Part shown: positions 8,567 through 16,877 of the stretch, piece by piece
How positions within the stretch are numbered: position 1 is the first letter of the stretch
How the letters are laid out: the number at the start of each line of letters is the position of its first letter
Assembly (NCBI GenBank): GCA_963836665.1
Contig: CAWIKL010000002.1
Location: 930,001 to 994,000, forward strand
DNA length: 64,000 bases
Source: JAICSD01 sp963836665
Lineage (GTDB): Bacteria; Acidobacteriota; Vicinamibacteria; Vicinamibacterales; 2-12-FULL-66-21
Direction: 5' to 3'
Position numbers and translations under genes: made by a program
The notes under the pieces: model-generated
The model's input: the letters and a program-made list of their open reading frames with translations, nothing else
Databases searched by the model: none
What the model was told of the DNA's origin: nothing

Positions 8567-8579
8567 CACCGCACGGTGC
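8566..8579. terminator. Short hairpin between convergent genes
   Basis: GCACC and GGTGC form a 5-base stem with loop GCAC, beginning at the last base of the hydrolase stop codon and ending two bases before the stop of the convergent toxin gene. There is no U-tract on either strand, so it is a weak bidirectional terminator candidate. Confidence 0.35.
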
Positions 8580-8580
8580 C

Positions 8581-9303
8581 CTAGCCGCGTTCCCGTTCCC
8601 AGGGAAATGACGCGATTCGCGGATCGGCGGCGAAGGCACCCCGGTCGAATTCGAGCCCGGCGTCCGGAGAGTCGCACAGCGCGCGCACGCCGTAGGCGCT
8701 GAAACCAAGTCGCCACGTCTGCCGCGCGATCGGGTCGGGCGCCGCGAATGCCCGGCACGCCAGCAGCGCGACGTTCGTGCCCCCGGCCTGGCGCGCTGAC
8801 GGGTAGCGAATCACGTCGACGCCCGCATCCCTAGCCACCTCCGCAAACGCCTGGCACGGCGCGTAGTCGATCGGGTCGGTCCAACGGCTGCGTTCCACGT
8901 CGAAGGGGGGCAAGGCCAGATCGATCCCCGCCGCCGCGCGATAGCGTACGGAGAACGCCGTGTATTCACCGGGCGTGACGGGCCACGGCGTGGCGGGCGA
9001 ATCGGCAAAGAACAACAGCCGGTGGAACGCCATCTCGGTGACCGCGGTCTCGACCGCCTTCGACGCGTAGAACACGCCCGGCGTCAGGCCGGCGCGCCGG
9101 AATCGCGATCCCGCCGGATACGGCGCGCCGTAGCGGAATGGCGTCGACAGCAGGTAATGCAGGTGCGAACACTCGGATGGGACCGCCGGCTTGGTGTCGT
9201 CGAGCAGCGATTCGAGCACCTCCTGCTCCGCCAGCGTATCGACCAGTTTCATCGTCGGCGCGCGGTGCTGCGCCTCGACCAGGCGCCAGCAGAGGCCCGA
9301 CAG
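8581..9303 (-). CDS. RES-domain toxin (NAD+-degrading type) of a RES/Xre pair
   Basis: About 240 residues. The N-terminus (CWRLVEAQHRAPTMKLVDTL) and the block RRAGLTPGVFYASKAVETAVTEMAFHR match RES-domain toxins, which deplete NAD+ by phosphorolysis or related chemistry in characterised members. It lies directly downstream of an Xre/DUF2384 antitoxin. The start is uncertain: no ATG or GTG exists before the conserved N-terminal block, so a CTG at 9303 or a TTG slightly upstream, overlapping the antitoxin end, must be used, unless the ATG further in is the true start. Catalytic residues were not verified one by one. Confidence 0.87.
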   Translation of the reverse strand: MSGLCWRLVEAQHRAPTMKLVDTLAEQEVLESLLDDTKPAVPSECSHLHYLLSTPFRYGAPYPAGSRFRRAGLTPGVFYASKAVETAVTEMAFHRLLFFADSPATPWPVTPGEYTAFSVRYRAAAGIDLALPPFDVERSRWTDPIDYAPCQAFAEVARDAGVDVIRYPSARQAGGTNVALLACRAFAAPDPIARQTWRLGFSAYGVRALCDSPDAGLEFDRGAFAADPRIASFPWERERG

Positions 9304-9313
9304 CGTCCGCCGC

Positions 9314-9691
9314 TCAGGCGAGAGCGCGGCGCGCGTCCAGGTAGGCAAGCGTGTGCATGAGTCCCGGCACGGTCTGGATGAGGACGATCGGCGCGCTGCC
9401 GAGCACCGCATTCGGACTGCGCAGCCAAGCCTGCGCGGCGGCGGCGTCGCCGTCGACCAGCGCATCGAGCGCGCGGTAGAGGCGGATGAAGAGCAAAGCG
9501 AGCTCGAATGGCTTGTCGCCGGGAGTGAACGTGTAGCTGCCGCCGCCCATGCGCGACACCGTCGCCTCCGAAACGCCGACGACGCGAGCCAACGTCTTGT
9601 TGGCCATGCCGAGCAGCCCGGCGGCCCTGATCGCCGCCCGGGTGACGATGCCCCCTTCGGAGGGGGCCGGACGAATCGCCGTTCGCGGCAC
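9314..9691 (-). CDS. Xre/MbcA/ParS-type antitoxin (DUF2384)
   Basis: A 125-residue protein. Residues 15-50 form a helix-turn-helix (GLLGMANKTLARVVGVSEATVSRM), and the C-terminal half has the toxin-binding MbcA/ParS-like fold (ALDALVDGDAAAAQAWLRSPNAVLGSAPIVLIQTVPGLMHTLAYLDARRA region). It neutralises the RES toxin encoded downstream and normally represses its own promoter. GAGAGG lies six bases upstream of the GTG start at 9691. Two palindromes and an extended -10 promoter are found just upstream, as expected for autoregulation. Confidence 0.9.
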   Translation of the reverse strand: MPRTAIRPAPSEGGIVTRAAIRAAGLLGMANKTLARVVGVSEATVSRMGGGSYTFTPGDKPFELALLFIRLYRALDALVDGDAAAAQAWLRSPNAVLGSAPIVLIQTVPGLMHTLAYLDARRALA

Positions 9692-9702
9692 TGGCGCCTC
9701 TC

Positions 9703-9749
9703 TTTCTTAAGAAATATTATATCACACTTATTTCCTGTGACAGATGTCA
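9703..9749 (-). promoter_or_regulatory. Promoter and two palindromic operator candidates of the toxin-antitoxin pair
   Basis: On the minus strand TGATATAAT is an extended -10 element (TATAAT at 9716-9721). Just downstream, around the expected transcript start, is the perfect 12-base palindrome TTTCTTAAGAAA (9703-9714). Upstream lies TGACAGATGTCA (9738-9749), with TGACA arms. Both are plausible sites for the Xre antitoxin. The divergent ABC gene starts at 9791, so binding may also affect it. Confidence 0.6.
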
Positions 9750-9790
9750 AGACAGCGGCGCGCGGCCGCGTGTGAGACACTACGGGGTCC

Positions 9791-11551
9791 GTGACCGCAC
9801 CCAAGCCCCCTGCCGCCAAGCCGACCTCAGCTGGCGGGCCAAAACTCACGGCGCTGCTGGCTGGCTACCGCCCGTTTGTCGCCGGCATCGTCGTGCTGAC
9901 GGTGACCGCAAACGCCCTCAACCTGCTCGTGCCCAGGCTGATCGCCCACGGCATCGATGCCTTCGCCGCCGGCCGCGCCGTTCCGCCGGCCCTCATCGCG
10001 GAATTCGTCGCCGTCTCGGCCGGCATCTTCGTCTTCACCTACCTGCAGAACATCGTCCAGACGGTGGCCGCCGAGCGTGTCGCGCGCGATCTGCGCGCGC
10101 GCGTCGTCGCCAAGCTGGCGACGCAGAATCTCGCCTACATCCAGCAGGTGACGACGGCGAAACTGCTGACCAACCTGACGTCGGATGCCGACGCGGTCAA
10201 GCTGTTTGTCTCGCAGGCGGTCGGCTCGCTGATCGCCTCGGTGTTCCTGATCATCGGCGCCAGCGCGCTCCTCCTGTGGATCGACTGGAAGCTGGGGTTG
10301 GCGGTGATCGCGGTCCTGCCGGTGATCGGCGTCACTTTTCAAGTCGTGCTTGGGCGGGTGCGCATCCTGTTCGGCCAGACGCAGGCGGCCATCGACCGTC
10401 TGAACAAGGTCATCAACGAGAGCATCCTCGGTGCGGCGCTGATCCGGCTGCTCGACTCGCACGACGAGGAACGCGGCAAGTTCGTCGCCGCCAATACCGA
10501 GGCGCGCGACATCAGCCTGCGCATCCTGCGGCTGTTTGCCGGGCTCATTCCGATCATCATGTTCTGCACCAACGTGGCGACGCTGCTGATCCTGACGCTC
10601 GGGGGACGGTTCGTCATCCTGGGGCGCATGAGCCTGGGAGACTTCACCGCGTTCAACAGCTATCTCTCCATCCTGATCTTCCCGGTCATCATGATCGGGT
10701 TCATGAGCAACGTCATCGCGCAGTCGGCGGCGTCGTACGCGCGCATCGGCGCCGTGCTCGCCGCTCCCTCGCCGCCGCCGCGCGGCGGCGCCGCTGCCGA
10801 TCTCCGCGGCGACATCAGCGTCTCGCACGTCACCGTCCGCTACGGCGAACGCGCGGCGCTCAAGGACGTCTCGTTCGAGGTCAAGGCCGGTACCAGGACG
10901 GCGATCATCGGTCCGACCGCGGCGGGCAAGACGCAGCTGCTCTACCTGCTCACGGGCCTGCTCGACGCCGCCTCAGGCCGCGTCGACTACGACGGTCGCG
11001 ATCTGCGCGAGTACGACCGGGCGTCGCTCCACCGCCAGGTGGCGCTCGTGTTCCAGGACGCGACGATGTTCAACCTGTCGCTGCGCGAGAACATCGGTTT
11101 CAGCCGCACGGTCCGCGACGAGGATCTGGAAAAGGCGATCGCCACGGCGGAACTCGCCGACTTCGTCCGCGCGCTGCCGCAGGGCCTCGACACGCTCGTC
11201 GCCGAGCGCGGCACCAGCCTGTCGGGCGGGCAGAAGCAGCGGATCATGCTGGCCAGGGCCCTCGCCCTCAACCCGCGCGTGTTGCTCCTCGACGACTTCA
11301 CGGCCCGCGTCGACACCGCCACCGAGCGTAAGATCCTCGACAACGTCCGCCGCAACTATCCCGGTCTGACGCTGGTCTCGGTGACCCAGAAGATCGCGCC
11401 GATCGAGGACTACGACCAGATCGTCCTGTTGATGGAAGGGGAAGTACTGGCGGCGGGCACGCACCAGCACCTGCTCGAGACGTGCCCCGAGTACGCGCAG
11501 ATCTATGAGTCCCAGCGAAGCACCAGCCATTACGAGTCCGTACAGGCTTAG
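9791..11551 (+). CDS. ABC exporter half-transporter, degenerate-site subunit
   Basis: A 586-residue type IV ABC exporter half: six membrane helices in residues about 25-310, then a nucleotide-binding domain. Walker A is GPTAAGKT (374-381) and the signature LSGGQ (477-481) is canonical. The Walker B catalytic Glu is replaced by Asp (LLLDD, D502) and the H-loop His by Gln (VTQK, Q533). This is the pattern of the degenerate-site subunit in heterodimeric exporters such as TM287/288 and BmrCD. The downstream gene overlaps by 47 bases and supplies the complementary half. Substrate unknown; drugs, lipids or peptides are possible. Confidence 0.93.
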   Translation: MTAPKPPAAKPTSAGGPKLTALLAGYRPFVAGIVVLTVTANALNLLVPRLIAHGIDAFAAGRAVPPALIAEFVAVSAGIFVFTYLQNIVQTVAAERVARDLRARVVAKLATQNLAYIQQVTTAKLLTNLTSDADAVKLFVSQAVGSLIASVFLIIGASALLLWIDWKLGLAVIAVLPVIGVTFQVVLGRVRILFGQTQAAIDRLNKVINESILGAALIRLLDSHDEERGKFVAANTEARDISLRILRLFAGLIPIIMFCTNVATLLILTLGGRFVILGRMSLGDFTAFNSYLSILIFPVIMIGFMSNVIAQSAASYARIGAVLAAPSPPPRGGAAADLRGDISVSHVTVRYGERAALKDVSFEVKAGTRTAIIGPTAAGKTQLLYLLTGLLDAASGRVDYDGRDLREYDRASLHRQVALVFQDATMFNLSLRENIGFSRTVRDEDLEKAIATAELADFVRALPQGLDTLVAERGTSLSGGQKQRIMLARALALNPRVLLLDDFTARVDTATERKILDNVRRNYPGLTLVSVTQKIAPIEDYDQIVLLMEGEVLAAGTHQHLLETCPEYAQIYESQRSTSHYESVQA

Positions 11552-13289
11552 CGCGGCGACGCCGCAGCACAGCCCCTCGGTGCTGGCGGCTTTGAAGAAG
11601 CTGGCGCCGCTGCTCGCCGACCAGCGGCAGCGGCTGGCCGCCGCCTTCGCCGCGACGATCGTCTCGGCCGCCATGGGTCTGCTCGGTCCGGTCATCATCG
11701 GGCGCACCGTCGATACCTACATCCGCGGCCGCGATTTCCACGGCGTCCTCGTCTCCGCGGGACTGCTGCTCGCCGCCTATCTGGTGGGCCTGGTCGCGAC
11801 CTACGTCCAGGCGCAGCAGATGGGGCGCGTCGGCCGATACCTGCTCTTCAATCTCCGCAACACGCTCTTCGCCAAGCTGCAGGAGCTGCCGCTGGAGTTC
11901 TTCAACGAGAACAAGGCCGGCGATCTCATCTCGCGCATCAACAACGACACCGACAAGCTGAACCAGTTCTTCTCGCAGGCGCTGGTGCAGGTCGCCGCCA
12001 ACCTGTTCGTGATGACGGGGGCCGCCATCTTTCTCGTGTCGCTGCACGTGCAGCTCGGGCTGGCGGCGCTCGCGCCGGCAGCGGCGGTGCTGCTCCTGAC
12101 CCGCGTGTCGGGCGGCTGGGTCAAGCGGCGCAATCTCGCCAGCCTGCAGGCGCTCGGCTCGCTGAGCGGCGAAATCCAGGAGAGCATGAGCAACTTCCGG
12201 GTCATCGTCGCGTTCAACCGCGTCGATTACTTCGAGCGGCAGTTCCGCGCGGTGAACGAGAGTAACTACCGCGCCTCGGTCGCCGCCGGCATCGCCAATA
12301 CGGTGCTGATTCCGCTCTACGGCCTGGCCCTGAACCTGGCGCAGGTCGTCGTCCTCGCTTACGGCTTCTACCTGATCTCCGCCGGCGGCTTTACCGTCGG
12401 CCTGCTGATCGGCTTCCTGCTCTACGTCAACAGCTTCTACATGCCGCTGCGCCAGCTTGCCGCACTGTGGTCGTCGTTCCAGCTCGCCATGGCGAGCCTC
12501 GATCGCATTTCAGCGGTGCTCGCCCTGAGGGGCAACATGCCTCAGCTCCCCACGCCGGCGGCCTCTCCCGGCTCGGTCCTGGCGTTCGACGGCGTACAGT
12601 TCAGCTACGCTCCTGGCCGGCCGATCCTGCGCGAGGCCACGTTCGCCTTCGAGCCGGGCAAGACCTATGCGCTCGTCGGACCGACCGGCGGTGGCAAGAC
12701 GACGACCGCGCTGCTGATGGCGCGGCTCTACGATCCCACCGGCGGGCGCGTCCTGCTCGATGGGCGCGACATTCGATCGTTCACCGCCGCCGAGCGCGCC
12801 GAGCGGATCGGATTCATCCTGCAGGAACCGTTTCTCTTCACCGGCACCGTGCGCGACAACATCGTCTACGGCAACGACACGCTGCAGCCGCTCACCGACG
12901 AGCAGCTGGCGGCGCGGCTCGCCGGCAAGCATCTCGACACGCTGCTCGACCGCTTCAAGGACGGCCTGGCGACGCAGGTCACGTCGGCGGGCGAAGGACT
13001 CAGCCTCGGACAGAAGCAGATCGTCGCCTTCGTCCGCGCCGTGTTGCGCGAGCCGGAACTCCTCATCCTCGACGAGGCCACGGCGAACATCGACACCGTG
13101 ACCGAACAGCTGCTCGAGCAGATCCTGCGCGAGCTGCCGGCGTCGACGACGACGGTCGTGATCGCGCACCGACTGAACACGATCGAAAACGCCGACGAGA
13201 TCCTCTTCATCAACGCCGGCGAGATCACGCGCGCCGGCTCGATGAACGACGCCATCGACCTGCTGCTGCACCATAAGAGGGACAGTTGA
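11505..13289 (+). CDS. ABC exporter half-transporter, catalytic subunit
   Basis: A 594-residue ABC exporter half with a six-helix membrane domain (residues about 35-330) and a nucleotide-binding domain. Walker A GPTGGGKT (392-399), Walker B LILDE (D523, E524) and H-loop H555 (IAHR) are intact, but the signature is LSLGQ (499-503) instead of LSGGQ. The altered signature faces the partner's altered Walker B and H-loop, so one composite site is degenerate and the other complete. The ATG at 11505 lies inside the previous gene, implying coupled translation. A heptamer repeat array starts two bases after its stop. Confidence 0.94.
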   Translation: MSPSEAPAITSPYRLSAATPQHSPSVLAALKKLAPLLADQRQRLAAAFAATIVSAAMGLLGPVIIGRTVDTYIRGRDFHGVLVSAGLLLAAYLVGLVATYVQAQQMGRVGRYLLFNLRNTLFAKLQELPLEFFNENKAGDLISRINNDTDKLNQFFSQALVQVAANLFVMTGAAIFLVSLHVQLGLAALAPAAAVLLLTRVSGGWVKRRNLASLQALGSLSGEIQESMSNFRVIVAFNRVDYFERQFRAVNESNYRASVAAGIANTVLIPLYGLALNLAQVVVLAYGFYLISAGGFTVGLLIGFLLYVNSFYMPLRQLAALWSSFQLAMASLDRISAVLALRGNMPQLPTPAASPGSVLAFDGVQFSYAPGRPILREATFAFEPGKTYALVGPTGGGKTTTALLMARLYDPTGGRVLLDGRDIRSFTAAERAERIGFILQEPFLFTGTVRDNIVYGNDTLQPLTDEQLAARLAGKHLDTLLDRFKDGLATQVTSAGEGLSLGQKQIVAFVRAVLREPELLILDEATANIDTVTEQLLEQILRELPASTTTVVIAHRLNTIENADEILFINAGEITRAGSMNDAIDLLLHHKRDS

Positions 13290-13290
13290 G

Positions 13291-13332
13291 GGACGATGGA
13301 CGATGGGCGATGAGCGATGGGCGATGAGCGGG
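13291..13332. repeat. Heptanucleotide tandem repeat, site A
   Basis: Five heptamers of consensus GRRCGAT (GGACGAT, GGGCGAT, GAGCGAT), then a decayed sixth (GAGCGGG), fill the gap between the stop of the ABC gene (13289) and the stop of the convergent TonB receptor gene (13347). The same unit recurs near 40312 and, in reverse complement, inside gluQ at 62526. Confidence 0.85.
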
Positions 13333-13346
13333 TGTCAGCGGCCCTC

Positions 13347-16300
13347 TCAGAACGCGACACGGGCACCGAACTGAATCGTGCGCGGCGCCCGGGCGCTGGA
13401 AATGACGCCGAAATCGGCCGCGCCGAGCGTCGAGCCGGGCGGATTGAAGTTCGGGTGATTGAAGAGGTTGTAGGCCTCTACCCGAAGCTCGAGACGCATC
13501 CGGCCCGGCAACGGCAGCGGTCGCTCGAGCGTCACGTCGGTCGTCGCCAGGCCGGGCCCACGCAGCACTGACCTGGGCGCGTTGCCGAAGAGGAGCGGCG
13601 CGGGATTGACGAACGCCTCGGTGTCGAACCAGCGCGTCAACGTGCGTTGGGATGAAGGTAGCGACGGGTTCGCGATCAGGTCAGGGCGAAGCGGTCCCGC
13701 GGGAAACGCATTCGTCGTGTTGGCGGTAGTTGTCACGGTGAACGGGGCGCCCGACATCAGCGTCACCAGCGCGCCGACGCGCCAGCCCGACAGCGCGGCG
13801 TTGACGACGCGATTGCCGGAAAAAGGAGCGATCTCGTAGAGCAGCGTTCCGACGAAGTGCTGCGGCACGTCGCTGCCGCTCCTCGCCCAGTCGAGTTCGC
13901 GATGGTAGGCGTCCATGTAGCTGACCAGGCTGCCGTACTCGTCCGTCGACGTCACGTCATCGTAGAAGCGCGACCACGTGTAATGAGCGAGGACCGAGAG
14001 TCCGTCGGCGAAGCGCTTCTGCACGCGGACGTAGACGGCGCGGTAGCTGGATCGCCCGATCGAGGGATTGATCAGCGTGACGTTGCTGAACTGCGGAAAG
14101 GGACGCACCAGCTGCGTATTGCCCGCGCTGACGAGGCCTGGCGGCACCTGGTCCAGCGTCAGGTCCGGCCCCGTCAAGTGACGGCTTTGGTTCTCGAGAT
14201 AGCCGGTCTCGATGACCAACCCGGGCCTCAGCTCGTGCTCGATGCTGATGTTGCCCTGGTACGAGGTCGGCGCGACCTGGTTCGGATCGAAATAGGCCAC
14301 CGCGGTCGTGGGGCGCTGCCCGACCGCTACGGCGCCGAAGCCGGCGTCGAGTGGCGGCCGTGAATACGCCGGAAAGCCGTCGCGCAGCAGAAAGGCGTAC
14401 TGCGTCGCCGCCTGTGCCACGACGAAGCTGGCGGAGGTGGAGAACCCGAGCGACGCGACGTCGCCGATGGTGGCGCTGACGCTCTGGCCGTAAAAGACGC
14501 CCGCGCCGCCGCGAACGACCGTCCGCTGCGAGTCACCGATCTGATAGGCCACGCCGACGCGCGGCCCGAGGTTGTTCCAGTCGGTGCGGTAGGCGCGCGC
14601 CGGCGAGCCGTTCACCCCCGCGAAGGTGACCACGCCGGGCGTGCCGGAGACGGGATTGATCGCCAGCGGGTCGAACGAATTCATGCGGTTGTCGATCTCG
14701 CGGCGCGGGAACTCGACGTCGTAGCGCAGGCCCGCGCTGACGCTCAGGCGCGCGGTCGCCCGCCAGTCGTCCTGGAGGTAACCGGCGGCGTACTGCGCCC
14801 GGGTGTCGATCTGATCCGAGATCTGCAGCGACCCGGAGTTGACGGCGCCGAGCAGGAACGTGGCGAGGGCATTGCCGGTGCCGGCCGCGCCGCCGTTGCT
14901 CGTGAAGAGCGGGCTGAAGCTCATGACGCCGGACGATCCGCGATCGCGCCGCTCGTCGTTGGCGCCGGCGCGGAACTCGCCGCCAAACTTGAGCGCGTGG
15001 CGCCCGCGCGTCCAGGTGACGGAATCGAGCACCTGCGTGTCGACGATCGGCGTCTGCACGCGCGCGACCGCGGAGCTGCTCAGGGCCGCGTAGCCGGGAA
15101 TCGTGAACGCCGGAAACGCCTGATCGCTCACGTTGCCCAGCCCGATGGTATCGGCCAGATTCGCGCCGAGCCCCGGCCGGCTGTCGATGAACTTGCGGCG
15201 CAGGTAGGTCGCGCGCACGTCGTTACTCACACCCGTCCCGAAGACGTGCGTGTGCGCCAGCAGCAGGCTCTGCACCCGGACGTCGGTGGCATCGGCCAGC
15301 GGATCGCCGAGGGGATTGCCGTAGGACCCGGTCACGCTCGTGCCGCTGTTGTTCATGTAGTAGCGCGCGGTGAGCAAGTCGCTCGACGAGGTCTTGTGGT
15401 CGACGCGGCCAAGGATGATGTCGCGGTCGAGGCGTGACTCGCTGGTGCCACTGTAGTTACTGGCGTTGGCGGCGGTGCCGACCCTGTTGGCGACTGGGTA
15501 ATAGGCCAGAGCGGCAACAGCTACCGGATCGAGGCGATCGCGCGGAATCACGTTGCCGGGAAAGGGCTGCCCCGTGCGCGGATCGTAGACCGCCACGGGA
15601 GCTCCGCTGCTCGTCCGCAGATCGGAGAAGTCTCCTTCACGATTGGCCAAGGTCGGCACCGTCGAGACCACGGTGTCGCTGGTCAGCTGTCGCGTCCGCT
15701 CCCACGACGCGAAGAAGAACGTCCGGTCGCGGCGGATGGGGCCGCCACCGGTGCCGCCGAACTGGTTCAGCCGCAGCGGCGGCTTGGCCGTCGCAAAGAA
15801 GTTGCGCGCGTTGAGGGCGTCGTCCTGGTAGGACTCGAACGCCGTGCCGTGGACGTCGTTGCCGCCGGCCCGCGTCGACATCAGCACGATCCCGCCGGTC
15901 GAATGGCCGTACTCCGCCGCGTAATTGTTGGCGACGACCTTGAATTCCTGCATCGCGTCGACCGGCAGGCTGGTCAGCTGCTGCGCGCGCGTCAGCCCGA
16001 CGGCGTTCGAGGCGTTGCCACCGTCGAGCAGGAAGTTCTGATTGCGGGCGCGACCGCCTGCGACGGAGAACACCGGGTAGTTCTCCGCGGTGCCGGCGCC
16101 GGTGTCGATCATGACCACACCGGGAGCGAGCGCGACGAGCGAGGAGGCGGCGCGCGTGGGCAGCGGCAGCGCGGCCAGCATGGCGCGCGTCACAACCTGC
16201 CCAACCGACGCGCCGTGCGACTCGATCGCCGGCACCGAGGCGCTCACCGTCACCGCTTCCTGCCGCCCCTCGATCGCGAGAGTGACGTCGAGAGTCACCG

Positions 16301-16607
16301 TCTGGTCGATCGCGACCGTCACCGCGCGGCGTTGCGCGGGCTGAAACCCGGCCAGGCGGATGTCAACGTCATAGAGGCCCGGCACCAGCGCACCGATGCG
16401 ATAGATGCCGTCGCCGTTGGTGACGCCGTCGACGGCGACCCGCGTCGTCTCGCTCGTGATCGTGATCGACGCGCCGGGAATCGCGGCACCGCTGACGTCG
16501 TGGACAATCCCTGTGACGACGCCGCTGCCGCTCTGGGCCGAGGCGGCGGCCGGCAGGTTGATGATGACGGCGAGCGCCGCGGACCGAATCCACTGTGCGG
16601 AAACCAT
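13347..16607 (-). CDS. TonB-dependent receptor with N-terminal carboxypeptidase-regulatory domain (Oar-like)
   Basis: A 1086-residue outer membrane protein. A signal peptide (about 1-25, ending AASAQS) is followed by a carboxypeptidase regulatory-like beta-sandwich (GVVTGIVHDVSGAAIPGASITITS, about 28-110), a plug domain (about 125-230, with AGGRARNQNFLLDGG) and a large beta-barrel ending in Phe (RVAF), as expected for OM insertion. This architecture is expanded in Acidobacteriota and is thought to import polymers or oligomers. The ATG at 16607 is chosen because GGGGGAGGAG lies just upstream and the signal peptide starts there. It is downstream of the PVC-type dehydrogenase on the same strand but separated by 270 bases with a hairpin, so it is probably transcribed separately. 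Confidence 0.92.
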   Translation of the reverse strand: MVSAQWIRSAALAVIINLPAAASAQSGSGVVTGIVHDVSGAAIPGASITITSETTRVAVDGVTNGDGIYRIGALVPGLYDVDIRLAGFQPAQRRAVTVAIDQTVTLDVTLAIEGRQEAVTVSASVPAIESHGASVGQVVTRAMLAALPLPTRAASSLVALAPGVVMIDTGAGTAENYPVFSVAGGRARNQNFLLDGGNASNAVGLTRAQQLTSLPVDAMQEFKVVANNYAAEYGHSTGGIVLMSTRAGGNDVHGTAFESYQDDALNARNFFATAKPPLRLNQFGGTGGGPIRRDRTFFFASWERTRQLTSDTVVSTVPTLANREGDFSDLRTSSGAPVAVYDPRTGQPFPGNVIPRDRLDPVAVAALAYYPVANRVGTAANASNYSGTSESRLDRDIILGRVDHKTSSSDLLTARYYMNNSGTSVTGSYGNPLGDPLADATDVRVQSLLLAHTHVFGTGVSNDVRATYLRRKFIDSRPGLGANLADTIGLGNVSDQAFPAFTIPGYAALSSSAVARVQTPIVDTQVLDSVTWTRGRHALKFGGEFRAGANDERRDRGSSGVMSFSPLFTSNGGAAGTGNALATFLLGAVNSGSLQISDQIDTRAQYAAGYLQDDWRATARLSVSAGLRYDVEFPRREIDNRMNSFDPLAINPVSGTPGVVTFAGVNGSPARAYRTDWNNLGPRVGVAYQIGDSQRTVVRGGAGVFYGQSVSATIGDVASLGFSTSASFVVAQAATQYAFLLRDGFPAYSRPPLDAGFGAVAVGQRPTTAVAYFDPNQVAPTSYQGNISIEHELRPGLVIETGYLENQSRHLTGPDLTLDQVPPGLVSAGNTQLVRPFPQFSNVTLINPSIGRSSYRAVYVRVQKRFADGLSVLAHYTWSRFYDDVTSTDEYGSLVSYMDAYHRELDWARSGSDVPQHFVGTLLYEIAPFSGNRVVNAALSGWRVGALVTLMSGAPFTVTTTANTTNAFPAGPLRPDLIANPSLPSSQRTLTRWFDTEAFVNPAPLLFGNAPRSVLRGPGLATTDVTLERPLPLPGRMRLELRVEAYNLFNHPNFNPPGSTLGAADFGVISSARAPRTIQFGARVAF

Positions 16608-16830
16608 GCACTCCTCCCCCGTGCGCGGCCACATGGACGCGCAAGACATCAAACAGCGATTGACTGAAGTGGGATCAGCCGACCGACGGACGGGAGAAGC
16701 GCGGGAACTGCTACTTAGGAAGAAACGAAAAGAGGCGCGCTCACCTAGCCATCGGCGGCACCGGACACCCGCATCGACAGATCGTCGACGGGGCGAGCGA
16801 GGCGCGCGCGGTAAGGGTGAGCGGCATCGG

Positions 16831-16856
16831 ACCCGGCCACGATAGCGTGGCCGGGT
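16831..16856 (-). terminator. Strong hairpin after the PVC-type dehydrogenase gene
   Basis: ACCCGGCCAC (16831-16840) and GTGGCCGGGT (16847-16856) form a perfect 10-base stem with loop GATAGC, starting 21 bases past the stop codon of the dehydrogenase gene. No T-tract follows on the minus strand. The rest of the gap to the TonB gene (16608-16830) holds no gene that I can support. Confidence 0.6.
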
Positions 16857-16877
16857 GACGGTGTCAAACGGAGGCGG

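Noticed and set aside
9716..9750. TTGACA (minus strand, 9745-9750) as -35 box for the antitoxin promoter
   Set aside because: It is 23 bases from the TATAAT box, too far for a normal promoter; the extended -10 is a better explanation.
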